A stretch of DNA of 64,000 nt from Farysia itapuensis (GCA_023212645.1 JALBYC010000022.1:62001-126000); one strand, 5' to 3'; shown: positions 1-12,760, numbered from the stretch's first letter. The notes: generated by a model not told the origin, from the sequence alone. Numbers and translations: made by a program.

Positions 1-466
1 GTCCTCACGGCCGAGTAATCGCGTTTCGCAGATTTGTTTTGCGATTTGCGCCAAAACTAAGGCCGCAGTGGCCTTCTCGTCTTCCGTACCACGGTGCGCA
101 ACCATGCAGGTACCTCCACTGCCAGTCTTGCTCTCAAACTTTCCGGCGCAGATTCACCTAAAAAGTGCTCCAAAAGGGCACATTTTTTGACTTTTGCATT
201 TTCTCCACAAAATAAATTGAAATGCGTTTTTAATACAAAACAACGCATTTTCAACGGCAAGTTTCGGAAATGATAGTTCCAATATAATTTATTTTTTTAA
301 TTTTTTAACTATTAATTTAGCTGGCCCAGAATATAAATTATTATTAATTTAAATATAAAAAATGGGCCGGCCCAGAATATATGCGCATATATTTAAGTCG
401 TCACATCTCTGTTGAATGGCGCAGCCCAATGTCTATATATCATGCTCATAGTACAAACATAGGCTC
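1..466 (+). repeat. Left arm of long inverted repeat
   Basis: This arm pairs with 3764-4229. It contains a GC-rich outer part (1-160), a middle part, and an AT-rich inner part (270-395) that carries the palindrome TGGGCCGGCCCA at 363-374 and the 16-bp palindrome ATATATGCGCATATAT at 377-392. The arm may continue left of the window. Confidence 0.9.
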
Positions 467-3400
467 TCAAGGCCATTTGTACCTGTCCTGCACCAAAAAA
501 AAGGGTGTTTAATAGGCACATAAAGCTCCTCGACGCGATCCGAGGTTGTGCGCTTCCGTTTTTCCAACCCCCTTTCTTGTTGGATCTGAGGCTTCCTCTA
601 TGTGCGCATCTGATTGGCGTCACAGGGTCCGGCAGGATCACGTACACATGTCCGCCAAGTAGAGGCTTCACCCCTTTGTGCATAAGTTACTCTTCAGTCA
701 CCCATTGGTCTCTTGCAGTGCGAACACTGTTCCCTCATTCTTCGCTTCCGTCTCGATGTTCGTATGAGATTGTTGCCCGTTCTTCTGGCGAAAAGCGGAC
801 ACATCATGGCAGGATGCCTCCGAGGCCATCGATACGTGCCGTAATAAGAGGACACGGTTGGGTACGGAAAGGCTTTTGGCACTAGTCTATCCTCTTCGGG
901 TTAGACAGTCAGAGTAGACCTCTTGCATTACAACTTCACGACGCCTTACACCTCGAACTTTGCGAGAAGCTACTATGCTATCAGAAGCTTCTGCTGATCA
1001 CCTCAGCTTGCCACATCGGCACTAACGACAGACCAATCGAACGCGTTTCGTGTCTTCAATTTGTCATTCACGCAAGATCCAAGATCGTATAGGGACACCC
1101 GTCTGTCGCACAGTAGCGCTCCATCGTGAAAGTACGTCACTGCTTACTCTGAGCTCTGAAAGATGCTGAGATACTAGACTGATAAAGTCCCGCGTGTAGT
1201 CAGAACGGAGTTGATTCATTGGATCTACCGAACTCGCTTTCACGTTGCTTGCATCTGAGCATCTGTCTCCATCTGATAGAGGCTTCCTTTACAGCTAGTG
1301 AGCTTTGCTCAAAAGACCGCATCTGTAGTGCAATTGTGGGCCATGCTGTAGCTCATGTTTACGATTGAGGACCTTCTCGAGGAGCTGGAGTGGGGTACAG
1401 ACCTCCTTCAGAAGGCGGTGTGTTGCTCAAGGAGACGACGGGAGATTCCTTGACCATCGGATGGAAGACCATGTGTCCCTTGGACTTGGTCCTCTTCTGC
1501 TTGGCCAAGGAGAGGGGCGAGCGGAGACGCTTGAAACGCAGACAGCGTGCGGTATCACCGCCTGTTTAAGGCGAGCACTGCATACCCGCTGGCGTCTTTT
1601 GACTTCTCACACCACCCCCGCGTTGCGTCTCTCTCTTCTATTGGCGCGAGAACCCTCTGAGGTCGTAGATTATTGCGTATGACCGTTCTGTGGCGGTTTT
1701 GCAATTTGCGTCAAGTTTGGACCCTCAGTGGCGCTCTGCTTGCCCGCACAGTGGCGCCACATTGTGCACATACATGGCCGTTTGTTCTGAGTCGGATAAA
1801 TTCGTAAGTCAAGAGGTCGATATAGTGCTGTATGAGGCAGTCTCAAGCTTCGTCGTTCTTGCTTTGTTCAATAAACTGGGAGGAAAGAGGCAATTGCACT
1901 GCTTGACGCCAGGTCCAGACAACAAGACTCAACTCTCGATTAAACCTTAGAAATGCTTTGAGACTGCCCCCATGCTCTCGATCCGAACGACGAGCCGCGT
2001 GAACGAAATGGGCATCTAGAAGATTTGAGCACGTATGATATTGACATCCTAAAAGAAAATGTCCCTTCATGGCGTCAACTTCGTAGAATAAATGCGGTTT
2101 GGGCACGTAACTCTGCGATTAGAGCAGTACTTTCATTTGTCTATTTGATCAGTTGCATGTGACAGCAGACAGAAAAGTGCTTGCGCTCAGCTCGCAAAGA
2201 CGTAATTTGCATAATTTACGGCGTTAAGAAGGTGTTGCGGTAATTTCGGGTGTTCGAAATAAAAATTATTTTCGAAAATTAATTAAATTATGGGCCGGCC
2301 CACAATAAAATAAATAAATTTATTTAATTAATTATTTTAATTAAATGATGCATTCGATAATCTAAGGCGATTTAGGCTATAGGGAATGTCAGTTCAAACA
2401 CACACACAAGCTTGCTTGGGCGTGAACAAACATGTCTGAAGCAATCCCAGCGACTCTCAGCGCGGTAGACTGATTGCATACGCAAGTGCGACCTATGTGG
2501 TGGTGGCAGGTTTGAGGGCAACAAATTGGCCTATTGCGACTTGTCTGGCCCATTTTTGTACTTCAATGCCTGCGGTGGCAAAGCAAGATAGGTCTGAATA
2601 TGTGCGCAGCGCGCTCAGATAAACAGTATAACTGGCCGTTCCGACCTGTACAGATTGCGGAGAATCATGGAGGTATTGCTCGAAGGCCCGCCCGACACCT
2701 GTCAGACTCATCTAGCTCGATAGAAAGTCACGTAAGACTCAATTCATCCTCAACGGGTTCGTTTGAGTCTGTCAAACGAGTTTAATTGACAGATTGGGTA
2801 GATGAGGACGGCGGACAACACAGAAAAAGGTGCTAGCAAATTGTCTGCAAGCTGGTGTCGTGAACGACGAGAAAGCTTCCCTTGTCTCCGAAGAGGCCGC
2901 AGGTCGTTGGCTGGACAGCAATGGTGTGAAATTGTGGAGATTTCAGTTCGTACGTACAGAACGAGAGTACCACGTATCAGTCTCGAGGAGAGCTCTGAAG
3001 ACGGTCGAAGTGAGGCAAACGACACTGCGAGGAAGCGAAGCCTTGAGTGTATTGCAAGAAAGCAGCCAGAGCTGATAAACCGAGAGTGAGCAGAGCTTTG
3101 CCAGAATCGAGGTGGGCTGTTGCAGATACTGCAAAGTCAAAGGAGCAGCTGACCAACGCTTCACAGAAATAGCAAGGGCGTCTTTGTTGTGCGGAATGCC
3201 CCGAGAGCACTACAGTCACGTCTGGCAAGATCAAATTTGTGTCCCGCACAAGTGTCCTGTTACAAGTAGTGCCTGTACAGCGATGGAGAGTTGCCTTCAC
3301 ACGAAAGCCGAAATGGCTAGGGAATATCAAGTGCTTCAGTCTGCCATGCACAAGGAGCGTTGAACGAACTTGCCGAGCGTTTTTGTCGCTCCAAACGCGA

Positions 3401-3763
3401 CTTCGCGGAGATGTTGTGGCTTGCTCTTCCTGTATTAAAGCTGCCGGGACAGAAGCGGCTCACTCATCAGATCTGGAGAAAAGGAGACAAATAGACACAG
3501 TGCTCATTCCTGGCTCTCAGGCGTACAATCTGAGTAGTCTTATATTCCAGCTCTCAGCCATCAAAGCTCAGTCGTACGACGACGTACTAGCTGGGTGAGA
3601 CAGGAGGAGCCTAGGATGAAGACCGCACACGGGGAGTACCAGCTTTGTGACCTATAGTCATGTTGGACAAAAGGTAGCAAATGATATCGGATCGCGTCGA
3701 GAAGCTTTACGTGCTTATTAAGCACCCAATTTTTTGCGACAGACTAGGTCTAGTTGGTCTCGG
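467..3763. other. Core of the inverted-repeat element; no gene supported
   Basis: About 3.3 kb with only short reading frames in all six frames, none with a recognisable motif or a codon pattern like the neighbouring genes. A second AT-rich island lies at about 2250-2345 and contains a third copy of TGGGCCGGCCCA (2291-2302). I see no transposase remnant that I could name. Confidence 0.6.
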
Positions 3764-4229
3764 GAGCCTATCCTCGTACTATGAGCATGATATATAGACA
3801 TTGGGCTGCGCCATTCAACAGAGATGTGACGACTTAAATATATGCGCATATATTCTGGGCCGGCCCATTTTTTATATTTAAATTAATAATAATTTATATT
3901 CTGGGCCAGCTAAATTAATAGTTAAAAAATTAAAAAAATAAATTATATTGGAACTATCATTTCCGAAACTTGCCGTTGAAAATGCGTTGTTTTGTATTAA
4001 AAACGCATTTCAATTTATTTTGTGGAGAAAATGCAAAAGTCAAAAAATGTGCCCTTTTGGAGCACTTTTTGAGTGGATCTGCGCCGGAAAGTTTGAGAGC
4101 AAGACTGGTAGGAGAGGTACCTGCGTGATTGCGCACCGTCGTACAGAAGACGGGAAGGCCACTGCGGCCTGAGTTTTGGCGCAAATCGCAAAACGAATCT
4201 GCGAAACGCGATTACTCGGCCGCGAGGAC
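3764..4229 (-). repeat. Right arm of long inverted repeat
   Basis: This is the reverse complement of 1-466 with scattered differences, for example around 4105-4130. It has the same AT-rich inner part and the palindrome TGGGCCGGCCCA at 3856-3867. No repeat partner is seen beyond 4229, so the outer boundary of the element is taken to be close to this point. Confidence 0.9.
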
Positions 4230-4801
4230 TTGTCAGGCTACAAGACGGTCATGAGCGATAACTTATGACCCTGAAGCAGCTTCTTACGGCAACAGAGGCG
4301 AGAAACATAAGGCAGATGTGGTGCAAACCGGCAAAAGGTGCTGAGGAGTATATGCTGCAGAATTTGTTAGACCAGCACTTTTGGCCCGCCTTACACTAGC
4401 TTACAAGCTTACAGCTGTCTTGTCGCTCTTTCGGCCTTTACCCCTTGCCAGGTTGCCAGATCTGCCACAATGCTCGGCGCCTCGGTGCTCTGCCTCTTGC
4501 TGCCGTTTGCCAACAAGTCTCATGGTTCCAAAGGCGCTTCCTTCAGACGATGCATGTGCCGAGCAGAACGAGAATACCTGAGTATTTCGGCCGGGATTTC
4601 TCAGGATACAGACCTATCAGTAACATGGATTGTTGCAGGCTCTCTGACCCAGCAGAAGTGCCGACATTCGAGCACGACACGACGTGGCTCCCTTTCGGGC
4701 AAGATCAATTGGTCCCTCAAACCAGCAAGACAAGCTGCTACGAAATCGATATCCCTGAAGATGTAAGATATATTAAAAGAAATACTAATAAGAGCCCATG
4801 A
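4230..4801. other. Intergenic spacer between the repeat element and RIO2
   Basis: No gene is seen. The stretch lies downstream of the RIO2 stop codon on the minus strand. An AT-rich patch (about 4765-4795) next to the stop may hold the RIO2 3' end. Confidence 0.5.
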
Positions 4802-6654
<1,853 letters not shown>

Positions 6655-6899
6655 GGTTGTTGGAAGATACAATTTTTGCAGCCGACAAAAGAGACCCTGA
6701 AGTCAAAAAATTCGCATTCTGGGCCCGAGTACCCGAGTTCCGGGCTGAACACAAGTCTAACAGAGGTAGAAATTGGGTTGACCGTTTCTTTCTCCGCTAA
6801 AACTGCGCCTTTTGGATTGGGCTCCACATGCGTCTGTCTGCGCAGTGCAGATCAGGAGAGGAAATAGGCAAACCATCGTCATTTCTCTCTACACACACC

Positions 6900-7217
6900 A
6901 TGCGCACTCGATTCTTGACTCTTACATTGGCATCCTTGTCCCTCGCCTCTCATGCTTTGGCGTGGGGGTGCATTGGACAGGATTGCAACCAGGCTGCCAA
7001 CCAGATCGCCTTTTCTGCCCCGGATGCAGCTAGTGCCGTGGGTCAGTCGCATGTTTTGGATGGACCAGGTGGCGGATGGCAGTGGGCCAACTGTGGTACG
7101 GGCGACGAAGTAGTCAGCGTCGAGAGCATCGTTGTCTCGCCTGATCCGCCAGTACCCGGTCAGAATCTCACCGTGCGAGCCAAAGGCACCATCAAGGACG
7201 AAGTCAGCGTACGTATT

Positions 7218-7307
<90 letters not shown>

Positions 7308-7745
7308 ACCCTCCCCCCCCCCCCCCCCCCCCCACCCCTCCCCCCGACCCCCCACACCCCATCCCTGCGCCCACCGGCCGACCCCAACCCAACAGGACAG
7401 CCCATAGTCCTCCCCCCCCCCCCCCCCCCCCCCCCCCGCGCCCTCCCTTGCCATGTTTACTGACTTTCTCTCGCTCGATAGGACGGTACATTCGCTGATG
7501 TGGTCGTCAAGCTGGGGCTGATCAAGCTGCTGGCGAGACGCTTTGACGTGTGCGAGGAGGCACGAGCCAACAATGCCGACCTCCAATGCCCTCTTTCGCC
7601 TGGATCCTACGAGCTCGAGCAAACCGTAGCCCTGCCTCGCGAAATCCCACCGGGCAAGTTCAACGTCCTCGTCACAGGCGAGAACCAGGACAGCGCCAAT
7701 CTGCTCTGCCTTAACCTCGCCATCACCTTTGGTTTCCGCCGTTAA
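6900..7745 (+). CDS. NPC2: NPC2/ML-domain secreted lipid transfer protein
   Basis: Two exons, 6900-7208 and 7482-7745, joined at GT (7209) and AG (7480-7481) in frame; 190 residues. Residues 1-21 form a signal peptide (MRTRFLTLTLASLSLASHALA). The mature part begins WGCIGQDC and has the ML-domain pattern: WANCGTGDEVVSVESIVVSP, PPVPGQNLTVRAKG, then CEEAR, CPLSPGSYEL and a final CLNLAITFGF strand. Length and cysteine pattern fit fungal phosphatidylglycerol/phosphatidylinositol transfer proteins (Npc2), which handle sterols or phospholipids in the vacuole or secretory path. The intron is unusual because most of it is poly(C). It is convergent with the downstream membrane-protein gene. Confidence 0.85.
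7219..7437. repeat. Poly(C) tract inside the NPC2-like intron
   Basis: A run of 51 C begins at 7219 and ends at 7269. Further long C runs with occasional T, A or G reach 7437, with a short non-repetitive island at about 7341-7410. The tract fills most of the 273-bp intron. It may be a real expanded homopolymer or a sequencing and assembly artefact; the exact length should not be trusted. Confidence 0.85.
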
Positions 7746-7915
7746 GCGCATGTTTCTCCCCCGCCCCTCTTCCCCCCCCACGTTGCGCGCCATCATCCCA
7801 GCATACACACTCACACATACAGCCAAATGAACAAAGTAAATGCGGACTGTTGCTAGACGAATACTACAATACTGAACAGGAAACAATGCAGGATGTTGAG
7901 AAAGGAAAAAGAGAC

Positions 7916-9772
7916 TTATCTGAATGCGAGGAGAGCGAGACCGATCTGGGTATCAACGATGGCGGCTGCCTTTTTGGGCACAGACCCTGGTTTGCCGTCG
8001 CGGTCCCACCAGGTTCTGCCCTTGGTCACGCGCGTGATCCAGCCGTAGCTATCTTCGTCCACTACAAAGTGCTTGACCCCGCGGTCCGATTTGGCTCCAT
8101 CGTTGGTACCCAAGCCACGATAGCGCGAGTGGGTTGCGCCGTTGAGTTCCCAATGACCTTCAAACTCTTCGTGCAGCGCTACCGACACTTTAGCGATCTC
8201 GCTCGAAGCACGACAGCGTAGGCCGACATGTGGTTCGTGCTGCACAAAGTCGACTTCAACCGATCCGGTCTGAGATGCAGCCTCGACCGTCACCAGACTC
8301 GAGTGGCCCAGACCGGGCGCATCCAAGCGTCTCGGATCGGGCTTTTCCACACTCACGCCTGCCTGAATCAGACCCGTCGATGTGCGCAGGACAAGCGTGT
8401 GATTAGCGCCGAAAATCGCGTCCTTCCCGAGAATGCCGCCGTTGAGCGATTCAGAGCGCAGCGACGTTGCGCGAATGTGTGTATTGCGACCAATGTTGAT
8501 CGGTCCGTTTTGCGTTTGCAGGGTCAGGTCGTATGCAGCTTGCAGGTCGGAGTCTGGGTCGATGTCAATCGGACCGTTGACGGTCTTGAACTCGATGGAC
8601 TGAGCGTGAAACGAGCCTGAGAGGTGCAGTCCCCCGTTGGTGGTTGTGAGATGAATATCAGAAAGCGCTTTGATCGACTCGGTTCGCAGACTGCCCACTT
8701 GCGTGCGTGCATGCAGCTTGCCGAAGTAGAAATCGGGCAACGCTCGACGTTGTGCGCTGTTCTGTGTGAACAATTCGAGGTTGGACGCACCCGAGTCTAT
8801 GGACAGAGTGGGGATATTGAGCTTGGAAGGGATAATCACTTTGACGTCAAAGATCAGCGGACTTTCCTCTGCCGAAACAGCCTTGGCGTAGGTCAAGATC
8901 TCTAAGCCTTCGTCAAAGATGCCACGGTTCATCTTGGCGACCAGACTGCGTTCAAACAGGAACTTGTATGCCTCGTCGTATTTTGCAGTGATCTCCACCT
9001 TGACAAGGTCTTGCTCGCCTTGCGGTGCGGGCGCGGAGGGAGGCTGATGGACAACAGTGATGGTGCCGGGCACGCTTCCCGCCGGCTCCGGACGATCACT
9101 TCGCAATGGATCGACGTCGAAGAAGATAGATTCGGTCGAGGCAAAGCTGTCCTTCGCCTTGCTCGGGTTGAGCAGCAGACTCGAAGTCTCGATGCATTGC
9201 ACCCTGGACGTGCCTTTGATGGATGTACATCCCTTCCATTGCCATTGTGCCTCCTCGACCACGTGGCCATCTTTGTGCAGCGGAGCTGGTTTGCCCGAAG
9301 GCACGTGTGAGTAATCCCAGTCTTGATGCAGACCGGTTCCCGCATCCGAGCCAGGTGCTTGGTAGAATGACGGCCCGGTGAAGAGAACAAGAAGCCAGAG
9401 ACCAAAGATAAAGATGCTAGCCTGCGCAAATCGATTGGTGGGCCAGCACCGCGTAAGTCCTGTATAGCACCCGGAAGCGGCCGAAGACCAGGTGAGGAAA
9501 TCGCCAGAGCTAGTGCGAGGCAGACACGCCTGAATATGCTCCTTGGTTGTACGAGAGAGAGTGAACCAGCGTGCGGGGTTCCACTTGGATCTGGACTGGG
9601 CATCGATCTTGAGTGTGTCATCGTACGAAGGTGGCAGTGGTGGATACTTAGGCGACGCCGCCTCTTCCGTCTGTCGCAACTCTGCCAGCTCATCGTCGAT
9701 GGCGAAGCGGGTATCTGGTTCGTCTCCTTGCAGCAGCGGCTGCTGATCATGCGATCGACGTGAGGATGCCAT
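7916..9772 (-). CDS. Single-pass membrane protein with C-terminal beta-solenoid-like region; function unknown
   Basis: 618 residues, no intron. The start is MASSRRSHDQQ; longer in-frame starts lie in Ser/Arg-rich sequence without family support. The N-terminus is hydrophilic and carries a proline cluster with a PPxY motif (PKYPPLPPSYDD), a typical ligand for Nedd4/Rsp5 WW domains. One membrane segment lies at about residues 114-136 (ASIFIFGLWLLVLFTGPSFY). The rest is predicted to be on the far side of the membrane and shows repeating short strands such as SIKALSDIHLTTTNGGLHLS, TVNGPIDIDPDS, LQTQNGPINIG and LRTSTGLIQAGV, the style of DUF4097/adhesin-like parallel beta structures. I do not recognise a named family. 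It is divergent from the PPR gene. Confidence 0.75.
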   Translation of the reverse strand: MASSRRSHDQQPLLQGDEPDTRFAIDDELAELRQTEEAASPKYPPLPPSYDDTLKIDAQSRSKWNPARWFTLSRTTKEHIQACLPRTSSGDFLTWSSAASGCYTGLTRCWPTNRFAQASIFIFGLWLLVLFTGPSFYQAPGSDAGTGLHQDWDYSHVPSGKPAPLHKDGHVVEEAQWQWKGCTSIKGTSRVQCIETSSLLLNPSKAKDSFASTESIFFDVDPLRSDRPEPAGSVPGTITVVHQPPSAPAPQGEQDLVKVEITAKYDEAYKFLFERSLVAKMNRGIFDEGLEILTYAKAVSAEESPLIFDVKVIIPSKLNIPTLSIDSGASNLELFTQNSAQRRALPDFYFGKLHARTQVGSLRTESIKALSDIHLTTTNGGLHLSGSFHAQSIEFKTVNGPIDIDPDSDLQAAYDLTLQTQNGPINIGRNTHIRATSLRSESLNGGILGKDAIFGANHTLVLRTSTGLIQAGVSVEKPDPRRLDAPGLGHSSLVTVEAASQTGSVEVDFVQHEPHVGLRCRASSEIAKVSVALHEEFEGHWELNGATHSRYRGLGTNDGAKSDRGVKHFVVDEDSYGWITRVTKGRTWWDRDGKPGSVPKKAAAIVDTQIGLALLAFR

Positions 9773-9978
9773 CCTCGAGTCACGGACACTGATGGTAGTC
9801 GAGAAAGAAACGTCAGTAATCGGGGAACTGCGCCAATTGCGCCAAGCCAAGCCAAGTCGCAATCTGACATGGACGCCAGCATTCTCGGATCTCGGATCTC
9901 GGAAGCACGCCAGGATGTGAGAGCGGATCTTCTTCTTGCTCTTGGAGCTTGGTGCACTGGACAGCGACCGTTGTACAC

Positions 9979-12678
9979 ATGGCGAGCTGCAGCGCGTTGA
10001 GCAGAGCGTTAGCAAGAGCATGTATACGCCGAGCTGCCGTCACACAGTCTATGCTCGAGGCCCAGCAGCGTAGTAGTTCGACGTCGGCCTATACCATTTA
10101 CACACCAAAGGCACGGTCAAAAGGCGCACCTGTCCAGCAGAAATCTCGCTCGCAACGGCAAGACCAACAGCGCTTTGCGCCTCGACAGAGAGCAGAACAG
10201 GGCATCATCCTGCTCGATATATCTACCCCACAGAAAATAGATTCTGCGCTTCTACAAAGCTTTGTCGACGCTCTCTCGCGACAAGAGCTTGAGTCAGTAT
10301 GGACGGCTTTCGACCGTCTGCACAAGTCAGGCGAGCTGGCGAGCCGACAAATCTCACGTCAAGATCATGGTAGACTCTTACAACTATGTATAGCTCACCG
10401 CGCCAACATTCTGAAAGGCGACTTGGGAAAGCACTGGATCGAGCGCTTTGGGCAACTGGCGGAGTCTGCTGCCCTCACTGGCGAGGTCAGGGTTATTTTC
10501 GGCTGGTTCAGGCTGCTCATTGGCCTTCACCAGCCGGAAAAAGTCATTCAGATCTGGCATACGCTTGTTGATTTGACATCAGCAGCACAGGCCAAGACAT
10601 CCACATATTCCAATCCAGAGCCAAACGATGAAATGGGGGGCACCAATGTGGTGGAATCGTCAGAGCGAAGAAGGCAGATTATGACCTTTGGCGTTGGCCC
10701 AAAAGGCCAGCAAGTCGAAGTGTACGACGTAACATGTCTTGTCGTGATAGCCTGCTATACGAGCAATCGCCCGAACGACGTCGTCAGCAGCCTGGAAAAG
10801 CTCGAGCTGGGTACGTATCTACGTCCCTACTTTTCATTGAGCAACGCGAAGCGCATATGCAGGGACATTTGCTTGGATGTGGGCGACGCAGCGTTCATCG
10901 AGTGGCCGAAAGTGCAGCCGCTGTTCTGGCAGGCTGAGCTGGCGCGTGGCCTTTCCTCCGGATCAGGTGGTTCAGGTCGACTCGCCCGTCTTATCAGCTC
11001 GCTCTTTGAATCGCACCAGACGGACTCGGCCTTTCAGCTGTTTGAAGCAGCCATGGTGGTGTCTACTGGTCCTCACGCCTGGCTTGCCGTTCAAGGCACA
11101 GCTTCGCCTGCCAATATACCGGCAAAGCGCGCGCAGTGGACAGAAGGCTGCTGGACCGTCTGTCTCTCTGAATTCATCGCTCTTGGCGCTACAGATCAGG
11201 CCATGAAAGTCTGGTCCCACTACCACGCCAAAAAACTCACGCCCACGCCGCGCGTGTGGAACGCCTTGCTGGACGGCTACGCCCGTGCGAAAAAGTACGA
11301 CGCCGCCATCACCGCCTGGCAACAGATCCAAAAGGCATCCGAGAGTGAGAGCAAACCTTTTACGGACACGGCAATGCACACCACCATGATCAGCGTGCTG
11401 TTTCGTCTTCGGCAACCGGACGACGCAATGGCGTTGTTTGACGAGATGAAGCGGGAAAGTGCCCTGCGCGGTGGTGACGGTAGCTTGCACGTCAGCGCCG
11501 AGACGTACAACACGGTGATCTTCGGACTGCTGTTCTGTCGACAACACGAACAAGCCGAGCATCTGTTGGAGCAGATGCGTTCCAAGGGACCATATCCAAC
11601 CATTTCGACAATCAACACGTTTCTTCGCGCCCATGCTCGGGTTGGAGACCTGCCCGCCTTGGCTGCCAAGTTGCGTCAGGTGGGCGAGCTGAAGCTGACG
11701 CCGGACGTGGTCACGCTTACCACTGTGCTGGATGGCTTGCTGCGCAAGGGCGGGGGAGGGGATGCACAGTCGAGCGTTGTCAAAGTGCTTTCGATCATCG
11801 ACACGTTTGGGGTCGCGCCCAATGTGGTGACCTACACTGCGATGATCAAGGCTGCTCTCAACGACGCTGATCCCAGCAACATGGACATTGTGACGCAGAG
11901 CATTTCAGACCGACCCTCGCGGCCCAGCGACAACAAAGACCAAGGCACTGTCAGCGTTGAAGCGGCGCTGGCGCTGATGGATCGCATGTTGGAGGCACGC
12001 ATTTTCCCGACCGAGGTGACCTACACTGCGCTGATTGGCGGCTGTGTTCAGCAGGCGGATGCGGTGGCCTACGCTTTCCAGCATGACCGTGTTCCACGAC
12101 GCTTTACGGGCTTGCCACAACCGATACCGCGCTTGCAAGAGTCACCCGAGACGGTCAAGGAATGGCGGCAAAGGCAGCCGCACGTCTCCCTCTCTCTGCT
12201 GCTCTTTGACCAGCTCAAAGCCCGACGACTGCCGATCACCAACGTATTGTGCCACTATCTGATCGAAGGACTATGCAGTCGACGCTCTGGCAAGACTGCC
12301 TTTCTCCGCGGGCTCGATCTGATGGATGAGATGCTGCTGGTGCGACCAACATCGCCTGTACGCAGCGCTGGTGCACCCCGTGAAGCCGGGCCGATGGTGT
12401 CGAGCCTACTCGCTCCGCACTTGGCACCAACGTCGTCGTCATCGTCGGCGGCGTGGGACGTTCGTCGCCTCAGCCATACTTCGTGGGTCGTCATCTTCAC
12501 CTCGTTGCTAGAGCGGATCGAGGGTGGCAACGGGGGAGCGGATGCGGAAGAGCTGCGACCGCTCTCGACAGCTGTACGGCTGGCATGGTCAATGGACTTA
12601 CCCGACGGTGCAACGGGCGGACAGACACTCACTCGTCTCTTGAACCGTGCGACCTCAATCACCAAACAACGTCGCTAA
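9979..12678 (+). CDS. Pentatricopeptide repeat (PPR) protein, probably mitochondrial
   Basis: 899 residues in one exon. The start is the ATG at 9979, giving MASCSALSRALARACIRRAA, rich in Ala/Arg/Ser and without acidic residues, as in a mitochondrial presequence. Between about residues 420 and 720 there are several 35-residue PPR units, for example TPRVWNALLDGYARAKKYDA, SAETYNTVIFGLLFCRQHEQ, TPDVVTLTTVLDGLLRKGG, APNVVTYTAMIKAAL and FPTEVTYTALIGGCV. PPR proteins bind organellar RNA and act in processing, stability or translation. The C-terminal 200 residues are variable. Which yeast or human protein it corresponds to cannot be told from sequence reading alone. It is convergent with VPS20 (82-bp spacer). 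Confidence 0.85.
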   Translation: MASCSALSRALARACIRRAAVTQSMLEAQQRSSSTSAYTIYTPKARSKGAPVQQKSRSQRQDQQRFAPRQRAEQGIILLDISTPQKIDSALLQSFVDALSRQELESVWTAFDRLHKSGELASRQISRQDHGRLLQLCIAHRANILKGDLGKHWIERFGQLAESAALTGEVRVIFGWFRLLIGLHQPEKVIQIWHTLVDLTSAAQAKTSTYSNPEPNDEMGGTNVVESSERRRQIMTFGVGPKGQQVEVYDVTCLVVIACYTSNRPNDVVSSLEKLELGTYLRPYFSLSNAKRICRDICLDVGDAAFIEWPKVQPLFWQAELARGLSSGSGGSGRLARLISSLFESHQTDSAFQLFEAAMVVSTGPHAWLAVQGTASPANIPAKRAQWTEGCWTVCLSEFIALGATDQAMKVWSHYHAKKLTPTPRVWNALLDGYARAKKYDAAITAWQQIQKASESESKPFTDTAMHTTMISVLFRLRQPDDAMALFDEMKRESALRGGDGSLHVSAETYNTVIFGLLFCRQHEQAEHLLEQMRSKGPYPTISTINTFLRAHARVGDLPALAAKLRQVGELKLTPDVVTLTTVLDGLLRKGGGGDAQSSVVKVLSIIDTFGVAPNVVTYTAMIKAALNDADPSNMDIVTQSISDRPSRPSDNKDQGTVSVEAALALMDRMLEARIFPTEVTYTALIGGCVQQADAVAYAFQHDRVPRRFTGLPQPIPRLQESPETVKEWRQRQPHVSLSLLLFDQLKARRLPITNVLCHYLIEGLCSRRSGKTAFLRGLDLMDEMLLVRPTSPVRSAGAPREAGPMVSSLLAPHLAPTSSSSSAAWDVRRLSHTSWVVIFTSLLERIEGGNGGADAEELRPLSTAVRLAWSMDLPDGATGGQTLTRLLNRATSITKQRR

Positions 12679-12760
12679 TCTAGCAGTCCCGTAGAGGTTC
12701 CAAATTGCGCGTTGTTGATCTGCTAAAACAGGTGTGCGTGTGTGAAAGAGGAGATTGTTC

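Larger units (their letters stand above)
1..4229. mobile_element. Long-inverted-repeat element, probably a non-autonomous DNA transposon
   Basis: Base 1 onward is repeated in inverted orientation ending at 4229, and the match runs inward to about 466 on the left and 3764 on the right. The arms differ by a few substitutions and small indels only. The roughly 3.3 kb between the arms has no reading frame that I can relate to a transposase or any other family. Long arms around a non-coding core are typical of Mutator-like or other TIR elements that have lost or replaced their coding part. The repeat reaches the first base of the window, so the true left end and any target-site duplication cannot be seen. 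A structural role of the inverted repeat unrelated to transposition is possible. Confidence 0.7.

Noticed and set aside
505..885. Open frame of 126 codons in the core of the inverted-repeat element
   Set aside because: No motif, codon use unlike the host genes and overlap with frames on the other strand; not supported as a gene.
6828..7463. Plus-strand frame that reads through the poly(C) tract as polyproline
   Set aside because: The splice sites at 7209 and 7480-7481 restore the ML domain; the polyproline is only intron sequence.
6879..7886. Long minus-strand frame with polyglycine over the NPC2-like gene
   Set aside because: It is the antisense reading of the poly(C) tract and of coding sequence; no family likeness.
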